Positions 1 to 10,680 of a stretch of DNA of 64,000 bases are shown in pieces (position 1 is the stretch's first letter; every line of letters begins with the position of its first letter). Source of the DNA: Sorghum bicolor (taxonomy: Eukaryota; Streptophyta; Magnoliopsida; Poales; Poaceae); the NCBI RefSeq assembly GCF_000003195.3, contig NC_012871.2, forward strand, positions 46,013,110-46,077,109, in the 5' to 3' direction. Made by a program: the position numbers and the translations under genes. The notes beneath the pieces were generated by a model. It had not been told where the DNA came from, ran no database searches, and worked only from the letters and a program-made list of their open reading frames with translations.

Positions 1-910
1 ATAGAAAAGATGTAGAAAATTTACTATGCTTTCCAACAGTATAAGCTGGAACTAATTTGGATTAGTAGAACCTGAGATATGACATTTACACTTGGATGTT
101 TCTGTTCTGTTTCAAAGTCTGGACAGTTTTGGTATTCCCTATTTTAGGCCAAGTTAAAGACAGAATCTGGGAAAACATGGTATACCAAAGTTGTAGACGA
201 TTTCCTAAGCTTTTCGAAAATGTAAGGATCATCTCCAGATGAGTTAAGTAGCTCGAGATATAATTTCTGGAAGTTGCTGCACCTTTGCTGAGACATTATC
301 AGGACGGATATTATGTTTGGTTGTTTTACCTAAGCTTAAAGACAAAATCTAAGGAGGTCTTCTACAGGAAAGTTGTGGTGAATTTCATAAATTTTCTAAC
401 GATATAAGCTATAACTCTATTGGATTAACAGAATGAGAGTTATACCGGTTTTTCTATGCTGGTGTTTTCATATCACGAGAAAATTTCAGGATCACTGTTT
501 GCTCCATTGCACATAAGTTCTTTGGAATGTCAGAAGTTCACAATGTTAGCTAACTTGTCTGGAAAACATGAAAGATACTTTTCTTGTGTCCCCTAGTTGA
601 CCTTTCTTAAGGGGGTAGCCTAAATAAAGGGGTTACATGGAGAAGAATTGGATAATGTTGGATCAAGAGACTCGGTACAGCGAATGTAAAAGACTATGAT
701 GTGTAGCGTACAAAAAGGATAGGCGAACTAGTCCCTAGTGTTCCCCAATCAATCTAATTTTAAGGGGGGTAGTACCTTGATCTCACGGGTGATGCATTTT
801 AAGACTAGCTTGGAGTGATAATTGTCTTCTGAGATATTCTATGGTTATGATCATCTATCCTTGCCGTGTTACTGACGTTGGTCACTTGATGACAGGGAGT
901 GTAGTGTCCC

Positions 911-1588
911 ATGAATCCGGAGCACAATATGATACCTCTCATGGATAGGTGGGAAGAATATGATCATCTTGCCTTTGAAGAAAGATGCTATGAGTATGAC
1001 AAAGCTGAGTGTTATCAAAATAATAATATGGAAGAGCAAGTTGACATTGAATCAAATCAGAATCCACAACGACGGAAGCGAAAAAGGAAAGCCTGTAAGA
1101 AGCCTGCCCACAGAAATAAAGTACAGCAAAATTATATCAATGGAAGACTGAACAATGTGGATATGAATAACATTCAAGGAGTCACCAAAGTGGTGGGTGG
1201 TTATGTTCAAGTGGACTCAGTGTTGGTTTTTGCTCTGTTTGACCGAAGTGCTTCCCATTCTTTCATTTCTGCCAACTTGGTAAAAAGAATTGAGCGGGTG
1301 AAGTGTCCAACAAGGAAGCCTTTGTTAGTTCAAACCCCAATGGGAGAAATACAGACAGACCAGGTTTGTTCGAATATTAATCTGGTCATAAGCAAGGAGA
1401 ACTTCACAGTAAACCCCATTGTGCTAGTGTCACTCAATATTCCTTTGGTACTTGGCAATGGATGGTTATGTGCTCACAAGGCAGTGATCTATGCTACCCA
1501 GTGGAAACTTTTCTTAACCGCACCATCATGGAAAAGAATTGAGTATCAAGATGGTCCACTCCTACATGAGGAGGCATACCCATGCTAA
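911..1588 (+). pseudogene. Degenerate retropepsin (gag-protease remnant) of element G
   Basis: A 225-codon open frame starting at ATG 911. Residues about 85-205 follow the layout of a Ty3/gypsy aspartic protease: a G-Y-V strand, the active-site loop, a V-Q-T-P-M-G-E-I segment and the late L-G-N-G-W-L. The active site reads FDRSASHSFIS where an active enzyme has D-[ST]-G-A-S, so Asp remains but the Thr-Gly pair is lost. The late LGMDWL-type motif is also altered. The N-terminal third is highly charged with an Arg/Lys-rich stretch (R-R-K-R-K-R-K) and no zinc knuckle. The enzyme is almost certainly inactive; the open frame may be chance survival or a domesticated non-catalytic fold. Confidence 0.6.
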
Positions 1589-1818
1589 GTTATCATGTCT
1601 TTGAGTTGTATAAGTCAAAAGCTGGTGGTCAAGAATGGGATTTAATCAGCTATGAATAATAGACATTTTATGGATGTTTTGTTTACAAGTTGTGATCCCG
1701 AGACATAAGTGTTTACTTTGGAATACAAGTTGTGAAGTTGAAATAGTTATCAAGATCTTTTTCCTATCTCTCTTTTAGAATCCGTGCTCTTTCGAATCTC
1801 GAGGACGAGATTCATTTT

Positions 1819-1832
1819 AAGGGGGGTAGATT
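1819..1832 (+). other. Polypurine tract of element G
   Basis: AAGGGGGGTAGATT directly precedes the TG of the LTR at 1833. It follows the CGAGGACGAGATTCATTTT segment typical of the 3' end of Tekay/Del-type elements. Confidence 0.8.
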
Positions 1833-4438
1833 TGTAACACCCTAAAATGTGTTTTCTGGGAAATAAAGCTAAAATGAATTATTTATGAATTTTTGTGCTC
1901 ATGAAACATAGGGGAATAATATTTTTCATTAAAATTTATCATAAGTTTAGCAAACTTGATTGAGCATTCATGCTGGGGAATAATTGTTTTTGTGCTGTGT
2001 GTTGTATTTGAGAATTAAAAGAACTCAAAACTATTTTGAAAGAGCTTTGGAAAATATAAAAATAGAAAAGAAATTAAAAAACAAAACCTCTCCCTTCTCT
2101 CTATTTGGCCCCAAGGCCCACTCCTTTCCCTCTCTTTCTTCTGGCCCAACTCGGCTCCTTTCCCCATTCCCCCGCGGCCCAGCGACTCCCGCAACCCACT
2201 CGGCCCAGCCCCGCGCCATCCCCCTCTCCTTCTCTCTGCCAGCTGGGCCCGTCTCTCCTTCTCTCTGACGCTCGGGTCCCGCCTGGCAGTGGGCGTTTCC
2301 TTTCTTCCACCTCGAGTCCGAGCAGGACACGATCCCGGGCGAAATCGATCCCCGAGAAAGCCGTGATTCGTTGCCTTTTTGCGCCAAGCGAAGCCCTATA
2401 AAGCCCCAGCTCCTTCCCTGCTCCTTACTTTTCCATCTACACAGCTTATTAGGGCCCTAGCTTCGTGTGTCCTTGAGTGTGGATCTCGCCGAGAGCTTGA
2501 GGAAACCGCCGCCGTGGATATCGCGTTTCGCAGCCGTTCTGATGAAATTGAAGCCTTGCCGAGCGTTGTGCTGAGGTAACGAAGCTGCCGAGCCTTTCCT
2601 TTTACTTTCTAGCACGATCTCTTGCCCTTGAATCTGTGCCGAATCGTCTGCAGGAGCACTGAGCTGCCATCCCTAGCCGCTGGTCATCCCAAAGCCTTCC
2701 CTGGAGCTCCAAAGTTCCCTTGGTAAGCTCGCGTTGGCCCCCGCTTCCTCCTCATGCTTTCGGTGCATCAATTAGTGCATTCTAGCGCGACTTAGTCGAA
2801 CTCCGGCGAGCTCCAATGCTCCCCAGCCATGGCGCCACCGTGTCTGGCCTCACCGCCGGCGGCCGACCCCGCTTCCCTCTCTCTTTCATCTAATCCGAGC
2901 CATCCATTTAAAATCCTATGGATCACAGCGACCGATACCCCTTCGGCTGTCAATCTTTCTAAAGAGCCCCTGCGTTTTTAAAAATAGAACCCGCAGTCCA
3001 AAGCACGTTTTCTGAAATACGCTTTCTGAGTTGGAAGACGTAAAGTGTGCCGGGTTAATTCAAAATACGTTTTCTGATATTTACAAGTTTGCCACTGAAA
3101 CTGTTTTAGCCATAAAATATTCATTTTAACTCCGAATTGACCCATTCAAATTGCGTTAGGTTCGTAATCATGAGCACTACATGTTAATAATATTGTTTAC
3201 TCAGTTTGAAACTTTTTATTTTTGTGATATTATTTAATTAATTACTTTTCTATAGAAAATCTTAGAAAATTCATAACTTCTCCGTTTTAGCTCCGATTTT
3301 CGTGATCTTTACGTCTATGAAGTCGTAGCGCTGTGTAGAATCATTTTCTAAACTTTTCATACTATTTTTATATGAATGGTGTACTGTTCTAATTGTAGCC
3401 TTGTTTGTTTCATGTATGTTGTCTTTGATTGTTTGTGTGATCGATGATCGAGATTAGACAATAAGCAATTCGTGGTGAACAAGAGTGCTTCAGTGATCAA
3501 GATCAGCACCTTGGACATGTAGGATCCACAAGAGCATTTGGATTAAGGCAAGTATAGCATTTGGATTTTAATTCTGTGGCTATGATCCTGTGACTAGATT
3601 AATGTTAAGTAATAAACGATAAAAATGACTTTTTGGCAACTTGATGATTTGTCTGTACGTGATCACCCGGAACAACAGTACAACCATGAGGGCTATAATG
3701 GCTCTAGCTTTAGTTAAGTATGAGTAACTTTTCTAGCTCATTAGCGGTTACCCGTTGTGGCGCAATTGGGGAATAGCAGACCGTGGATTCCTGCGGGTGA
3801 ATCACACGGACTGACTAATAAAACCAAGCGGCCCTAACTTGTTAGACGAACCTTTGAAAGACTTCATAGTGATCCCTGCCGACCTCCCTAGGAAGGGGGT
3901 TAAGAGACTAGCTACCTCGAGCGAAAGGGTAATTCATGACTCATGGGTAAAGATGTGCAACCTCTGCAGAGGGTTAAAAACTAGTATACTAGCCGAGCTC
4001 ACGGTCAGGAGCGGCCTTGGGGATTCTTACTGCGACGATGATGATTCCTGTGTGTTAAATATGCTCATGATTTATTATTTAATGCTTTACATTATTTATG
4101 TCATATTGATCATGAGATTGTGGGATTTATACAATCTAGCTGCTATACTTGTTGAGTTCGACATGGACTCACTCTTGCTATTTCCCCCAAACCCCTCAGG
4201 AGGAGTTTAGGCTTGTGATCAATCAGTCAGTTGGATCCTGTAGAGTGAAGTTAATACCCGAAGTTTGGAGTTGTCTATCCACTGTTTGCTATCAGGTTAT
4301 CTCTTTTATACTAAGTACGTTATCTATCTATGTATTGTCTTTTGATATTACCCCTTATTTGTAGCTATATGTGAGATTTGACTTATAAAACTCAGATATG
4401 GTGCATATCTGGTTTTGTCCTTAAAATCGGGTATTACA
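1833..4438 (+). mobile_element. 3' LTR of element G (2.6 kb, Tekay/Del-like)
   Basis: Runs from TGTAACACCC to GGGTATTACA, with TG...CA ends and short terminal inverted repeats, just after a polypurine tract. It has a GC-rich core (about 2100-2900) with a TATA box at 2397, then an AT-rich tail. Its last 600 bp closely resemble the start of the solo LTR at 6017 in reverse complement, so the two belong to related families. The element sits just upstream of the polypurine tract of element F, so G inserted into F. The target duplication cannot be checked because the 5' end is outside the window. Confidence 0.85.
2397..2403 (+). promoter_or_regulatory. TATA box in LTR of element G
   Basis: TATAAAG in a C/G-rich context (CGAAGCCC before, CCCCAGCTCC after), followed by a pyrimidine-rich initiator-like stretch. 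This is the usual arrangement of a plant LTR promoter. Confidence 0.6.
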
Positions 4439-4464
4439 CTGGCAAAAGGTAAGCTTGGGGGAAT
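4439..4464 (+). mobile_element. Last internal bases and polypurine tract of element F
   Basis: Only 26 bases of F's internal region remain visible between the G LTR and F's own LTR. They end in AAGCTTGGGGGAAT (4451-4464), the same polypurine tract type used by elements A, D and E. Confidence 0.75.
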
Positions 4465-4879
4465 TGTTGACGGTCGATAACGTCAACTTTTATTATAACT
4501 TTAAACCTTAAGGAGATCATGAATCCACACTAGTATAGGGTTTAAACTAACAATTTTCACGAATTCTGTATATTCTATATTTTCCAGGGTGAATTTCAGG
4601 AAAGTCATAAAAGAGGGACTCTAATGCAAATCAAACACGGAAACGTATCCGCCACAGAAAATAGCGCGAGAGGATTCAGGAACACTATGGAAGACACCCG
4701 ATGCGAGGGGGGAGCCAGCGACTGCCAGGTGGGGCCGGCCGGCCCCACCCTAGAACCGACCGGCCCCCTCTAGGGTTTGGTGCCCCCCTTCTGGAAGCTT
4801 CCTCCACCGCCTTTGAGGAGTCATCTCGGACCTTGGTTAAGTCGGTTTGATCTGACAGCACGCGTGACTCCCACCAGAC

Positions 4880-4887
4880 TATAAATA
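4880..4887 (+). promoter_or_regulatory. TATA box in LTR of element F
   Basis: TATAAATA, placed about 415 bp into the LTR and 392 bp upstream of the conserved hairpin. Confidence 0.65.
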
Positions 4888-5271
4888 CGTGGGCAGACCC
4901 CTTGGAGAGAGACCTCATTATTCATCAAGGCCTCAAGCCATCAAGCATAGCGCCTTCATGTTCATCAAGAGCCTTCTAGTTCATAGTTCTAGTTAGTTAG
5001 ATTAGAAGTAAAGGAGATCTAGATCTTCATTAGGATCTGGAGCCCCTGGCGTTAGTCTGGAGCCAATAGTTCGGTAATAGTTTTAGTTCTAATTTATAGT
5101 ATTTCATTGTATATTAGGGAGACTTTATTCTTAATAGGTTCATATGTTCTTAATTACATTAGTTATTGTCTACTTTAATTATATGTCTAGGATAGTTGGT
5201 TTGATCTTATTAAATTTTTGTAATTGCTCGTATAGCGTTTACCTAATCGATCGTTAGGTAGATGATAGACA

Positions 5272-5296
5272 ATATGTAGACATGGTGTCTACATAT
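5272..5296 (+). other. Conserved leader hairpin, F copy
   Basis: A perfect 10-bp stem: ATATGTAGAC, loop ATGGT, then GTCTACATAT. GTGACAG follows at 5352-5358, 55 nt after the hairpin. Four other LTR families in this window have the same arrangement with different stem sequences. Confidence 0.75.
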
Positions 5297-6016
5297 CTTG
5301 TTTGTCTGCGAGTGCCCCCTGACCTGTCGGGTCATGTGGTAGTCTGCGTAGGTGACAGCTGCGTTGGTTCCTCCGTAGTCCATCCTCCGTACGTATGGCT
5401 AATATGGGCGCGGTCACGAAGGAGGTGACGGTTGCATCTTAAAACCCTCATTAGTTGATGCCTCTTTACATGTAATTATGATACAGGCTTGACTTAACAA
5501 TGATTTCTAGATGTAATTGCACTAATTAGAGTTATTCATTGGTGTAGTTATAGAATTACCTTAGATCCAAGTCCCTAGTTTATTCATTGGCTAACTATTA
5601 TTATGACTAGTAGATGCTCTAATGATTATCCTTATTTATGATACTTGATGATTATGCTATCATTATTATTTATCTATATTAATCTTGTGACCTCTGCCTA
5701 TTATGAGTAGATTATAGGACTTTGGTAATATCATTCATTCATCCTTATCAATATAATAGAATATAGTTTAACCCTTAGCCTTCCCAGTGGTATAAATATA
5801 AATCGACAACCTAGATACTTCTCTTGGTAAAATGTTACAACGTTATAATTATCTGTCCGCTTGCAGAACCCATTTAGTTTATAATTATATTCATATATGT
5901 TATTCTCTGTCTTTACAGTAGAACATGTGAATCTATATTAAATTCCTAGCAATATAATTAGGTATGACATCCTACTTTGTGCTTAGAAATATTTGAGTGG
6001 TTAGTTGCTATTTGAC

Positions 6017-8900
6017 TGTAATACCCGATTTTAAGGAAAAACCAGATATGCACCATATGTGAGTTTTAGAAGTCAATTCTCACATATAGCTACAAATAAA
6101 AGGTAATATCAAAAGACAATGCATAAATATATAACATACTTTAGTATAAAGGATATAACCTTTGATAGCAAACAACGGATAGACAACTCCAAACATCGGG
6201 TATTAACTTCTATCTACAAGATCCAACTGACTGGTTGATCACAAGCCTAAACTTCTCCTGAGGTTTGGGGAAAATAGCAAGAGTGAGTCCATGTCGAACT
6301 CCACAAGTATAGCAACTAGATTGTATAGCTCCCACAATCTCATGATCAATGTGACATAAATAATGTAAAGCATTAAACAATAAATAACGAATAGTTGAAC
6401 ACAACAAGAATCATCACCCTTAATGCAAGAATCCCCAAGGCCGCTCTTGACCGTGAGCACGGCTAGTATACCAGTTTTAACACTCTGCAGAGGTTGCACA
6501 TCTTTACCCATGAGTCATGATTTACCCTTTCGCCCGAGGTCGCGAGTCTCTTAACCCCCTTCCTAGGGAGGTCGGGAGGGATCACTATGAAGCCTTTCAA
6601 AGGTTTCGTCTTTCAAGTTAGGGCCATTAGATTCACTTGGCAGGCAGATATAGAGCCCCCTTCCATGGCACATAACCCGCAGCTTATACACATGGACAGA
6701 GGCCACACTATACCCAACGTGTCTAGCCATTCTTATGCCATTTAAGGTAACCGCTAACAAGCTAGAAAAAGATCATCATACTGAGCTAGCCAGAGCCATT
6801 ATAGCCCTCATGGTTGCACTGTTGTCCTGGTTATCACTTACAGATAAATCATCAAGTGGCTAAAAAGTCACTTTTATCATTTATTACTTAACATTAATCT
6901 AGTCACAGGATCACGGGTCACAGAAATAAAATCCAAATGCTATACTTGCCTTAATCCAATTGCTCTTGCTGATCCTTTTGGGTCTGCTAGTTGTCCAAGG
7001 CTCTGATCTTGATCACTGAAGCACTCTTGTTCACCACGAATTGCTCACCGTCTAAATTCGATCATCAACACACAAACAATCGGGGCCAAACATACACGAA
7101 GCAAACAATAGAACTAAATTAGAACAAACACCAAACAATAAAAAGGTTTAAAAACTAATCTACGCATTACTACGAACACACACGCGAAAAGCATGCTAAT
7201 CGGAGCTAAAGTGTAAAAGAAACAACTACCAAAAGATTTGCAAGAGTGAAGGCTATATGCTGTTTTATTCTAATTACAAAACCATGTGAGGGATATCAAT
7301 TTAGTCAATTTATATTTTAATTATAAAGTTGAGTTACTAGTTGTATTTTATTTGCAAACATGTCCCTTATTATTCAAGTCATTTAAAATTTATTTTACGA
7401 AAGAAATAAACTTGTGAGAACATCTAGGCGAGTTATCAAGTATGTTTAAACTAAAAATAAAATTAATTTGAGACATATTGTATATTAATAATATTTTATC
7501 ATTTATTTATGAATGTTACGAAATAACAAGGGAGTATTGAACTTGCATGATGGAGAACGTAATCGTAACATGCAGACTGCAATTTGATTTAAACGGGTGA
7601 CTATGTTCAGAGCTGGATTGATAAATCAGTATAGACCTATCTGAGAAGGAAGGATCAGTATAGAACGGCAGCCTTTTAAACTTGTATTAGGCTTGTTAGA
7701 GCAGGGAACTTGGCCTCCATGTGCCTGGCGTGAGTAGCAACATATATGTCTGATTTGCTGGCCAGTTGGAACACAGACCACAGGACTCCGCAGGCAGCAG
7801 GCGACAACAAAAGGAGAGGAGCTCAGCTTGAGGGCTAGACGTGCGGCAAGTGCAGATGAAAAGGAGGCATCCTGCTTGTTCCTTCGTGACTTGATATTTA
7901 GCTTGCTGAATGAGAGATCAAGTATTGAACGGAAAGAAAATAAGAAGCAAAACAAATGATGAGTACTGAACAAAAAGGGAGTCACGCACCAGAAGAGATG
8001 ATGATGATCACAGGCGATGGACTGGAGATGACGAAAAAATCTAATTTACTACCGTGGAATTGCCAGACTAGGAGCTCCATTTACGGTATTTTTGTGTTCC
8101 TCCTAAGGGTTGGTACGTATATATAGAGAGGAAAACTCTCCACATCTACATCAATTAGCAATATGGTACTAATTAATGTTACACTCTCTATCTTTATTAC
8201 TTATTAATAGGCCTAATTAATTATTAAAAGCCCATTAGTAAATAAAGACATTCGGCCTTTGAATTATGATGACGTTGGGTTAGGGTAAAATGAAGGATTT
8301 ATTATTTTCGAATTTAATTATTTTTGTGGATAAAATAATTTCAGAAAAGTCCATAATTAATATTTAAGGCAAGAAAAATACTCCGGGAGCTCCAAAAATT
8401 CAGGGAAAATTATCCGAGACATTACGGAATATGAAGAACCCAAATAAAGTATTTGGAGCTTATGATGAGATAATTTAGATCATGCTCACAGAAAAAGGCC
8501 GAAAAAAAATTCGCGAGAACTTTTGTAGAGATCTCCTGATGGACGAGAAACTAGGAGTGACTTAGGTTTGAAAGAAAAGATTCTGAGAGACTGGATGAAA
8601 TATTGAGCTGAGAGACAAGGAATTTGATTGTAGAAAAAGATAAATATATGCCAAAGAAGGAAGATCAATCTAATAAACGTATTTTAAATATTTTTCTCAC
8701 TATCAACACACAACGAGAAATAAGCAAACATTGCATCAAATCTTATGCACTAGCATGTATACATAACAATGTTGCTAAACCCTATGATAAATTTTAATTT
8801 GATGAAAAAAATTATTTTCCTATGTTTTCATGAGCGCAAAAATACATAATTAAATTATTTTAGCCCTATTTCAAAAGAAGCAATTTTTTAGGGTGTTACA
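6017..8900 (-). mobile_element. Solo LTR, Tekay/Del-like, inserted in the F LTR
   Basis: On the plus strand it starts TGTAATACCC and ends GGGTGTTACA, so in its own orientation it reads TGTAACACCC...GGGTATTACA. It is flanked by a perfect 5-bp duplication, TTGAC at 6012-6016 and 8901-8905, with no internal domain. This is the product of LTR-LTR recombination. Bases 6017-6640 match the end of the G LTR in reverse complement, while the U3 end (about 7500-8900) is different. Open frames within it are translation of LTR sequence and not genes. Confidence 0.9.
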
Positions 8901-8994
8901 TTGACAAGTTAATTAAATACCGTGCATTTCTGGTGTTGTTACTAGGAGTATGGTTTATCTCTATTTTTAGTGATGACGGTAGTAAATGTCAACA

Positions 8995-9613
8995 GACACT
9001 AAAGCTAGCGTCCGGTGCCTCCGCGCATAGCGTCCGGTGCCCGTGACTTTCCCAAATTTCCCACCGACGCAATAGAAAATATACACTTAATTTTCTCAAA
9101 AGCGCCGAATTCCGCCGAGAGAGGAACCCAAACCCCTCTCAACCCTAGGAACTCCACCTCCTTTGCAAATGTGCTAACACCACCAAGTGTCCATCATCAA
9201 AGTGCATGTGTGTTAGCTTTTCACAAACATTTTCATCAAAGGAGTTAAGTTAGCTCTTTACTAGATCCTAATGCATATGCTCAAGATATGGACCTAGTAG
9301 CACTTGATTCGAGAGATGACCGTGATTTCCCCTCTTGATAGTCGGCTATCAATCCTAAATCCGGTCAATCACTTCTCTACTCAACTAAGGCAAAAGCAAA
9401 ACCCTATGTTTATACCTTTGCCTTGTTCACTTTACTCTTTGCTTATCACCATGATCTCCACTTCATGCTTCATCTCTTTGTGATCATGTGGCCACCTTTC
9501 CATGCCACCTTGCACCTTTATCATATGTGTTGCTATGCCTATCTCAATTCACTTAAACATAAAGCATTAGCAACTTGGTGTCATTAATTACCAAAACCAA
9601 ACTTGAGCTTTCA
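8995..9613 (-). mobile_element. 3' LTR remnant of Sirevirus element C
   Basis: Matches the start of C's other LTR around 62285-62804 (shared GTCCGGTGCCTCCGCGCA and the stretch that follows). It ends GAGCTTTCA at 9613, next to the polypurine tract. The rest of this LTR lies left of the window, beyond element F, which inserted at the position equivalent to 62285. Bases 9496-9613 also supply the LTR end that element H hides at the right of the window. Confidence 0.85.
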
Positions 9614-10680
9614 ATCTCCCCCTTTTTGGTAATTGATGACAACCATCACAAAGATATGAAATGAAAACATAGTGAACTTGAATTGCTTGTCCAAAGCATT
9701 TTGAACATGAGACAAGATTGAACAAACACTTCAATTTCAATTTTGGTAGTACTAGCTCTCCCTACATATGTGCTTCCGTGAGTTTGGTTCAAGCTTGCAC
9801 ATATGCATGGATTGGAATTTTGGGAGACTTATTACTACCAAAATGATGCTAAGGTATATAGAATGGACCTTTGAAGTGTGATACCAATCGGAGTTGCCAA
9901 TATACCATCCTTAGCACCAATGTAGCTAGACATATATCAAAAACTCAAGATACCTTGTGGGATCACATTATATGTCTAGATACCACTTGAAAGTAATACT
10001 CTATGCTAGAATTCAAAACATCATTCCAGTTCTTATTTCTAGCAAGCACTAAACAAACAAAAGTGGTGAATTTAAACTTGCATTGCAACACCTCATTATG
10101 TTAGTGCACATTCAAATGCAACAAATGGTTCATGAGCTTGCTCCCGCTATTTGTGTGCTCAAGTTTAAAAAGTTTTCTCTTTTTTTATCTTTGATTCTCT
10201 CCCCCTTTTTGACTTTATCTTTGTTTCTCTCCCCCTTTGTCATCAATGACCACAAAGGTTCAAATTTTAGTGAGAATTAAGTCAACAATGTTAGGTTCAA
10301 ATTATGGTTCAATCTAGATCACTTGCCTAAAACATGTAATTCGGTTTGATCCAAGGACAAGATTTTTCACACCTCATAAAGTATAAGGGTTATCTTGACC
10401 ATATTGAATTACACATCATAAAGCTCATATTCTAGATTCAACACTAGGCTTGCATGCTCACAAACATGTCATATGTTACCACTAGATCAAATAACCATAG
10501 AAACTATAGTGGTACCATACATACATCAAATTCTTTTGATTTTCATGAATGAGCATATTGTCATGCAAACATGTCTATATGCTCTAAACATGTCCTTAGC
10601 AAAGTATGAATGCTATGTCAACCATCTTTACCTTGCTTTGTTGGAGGAGAGGCATGTCATATATAGATGTAGGGGTGCAC
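9614..10680 (-). other. 3' untranslated region of Sirevirus C with repeated polypurine tracts
   Basis: Read on the minus strand, this stretch lies between the end of pol and the 3' LTR. The functional-looking polypurine tract is 9614-9627 (AAAAAGGGGGAGAT on the minus strand). Two more AAAGGGGGAGAGA tracts lie at about 10191-10235. Multiple polypurine tracts are a described hallmark of Sireviruses. I see no env-like frame or other gene here. Confidence 0.75.

Larger units (their letters stand above)
1..1832 (+). mobile_element. Element G: 3' internal part of a Tekay/Del-like Ty3/gypsy retrotransposon
   Basis: Internal sequence leading into the LTR that starts at 1833; the 5' part of the element lies left of the window. 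Bases 1-900 hold no recognisable coding domain. They contain an imperfect direct repeat (around 35-85 and 390-440, both with a TATAAGCT-AACT-TGGATTA core) and two G-rich tracts (about 607 and 762) resembling the real polypurine tract at 1819-1832. The only protein trace is a degenerate retropepsin at 911-1588. No RT, RNase H or integrase lies between it and the LTR, so this copy is an internally deleted derivative. Assignment to Tekay/Del rests on the LTR ends (TGTAACACCC / GGGTATTACA) and the style of the polypurine tract. Confidence 0.75.
4465..8994 (+). mobile_element. 3' LTR of element F (Athila/Tat-like), interrupted by a solo LTR
   Basis: Starts TGTTGACGG at 4465 and ends GTCAACA at 8994. 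Removing the solo LTR and one copy of its target duplication leaves about 1.64 kb, the length of related LTRs here. U3 has a 22-bp perfect palindrome (4728-4749) and a TATA box (4880). The transcribed part carries the conserved hairpin (5272-5296), GTGACAG (5352) and a degenerate U5 block (about 5802-5878). A decayed primer-binding-site-like sequence lies at 8931-8948 inside the LTR end. GACAC follows at 8995-8999 and would be the target duplication; its partner is left of the window. F is inserted into the 3' LTR of the Sirevirus C. Confidence 0.85.

Noticed and set aside
3839..4210. 123-codon frame in the G LTR with a similar frame in the solo LTR (6511-6239)
   Set aside because: The similarity follows from the DNA similarity of the two LTRs; no domain, and the stops fall at different places.
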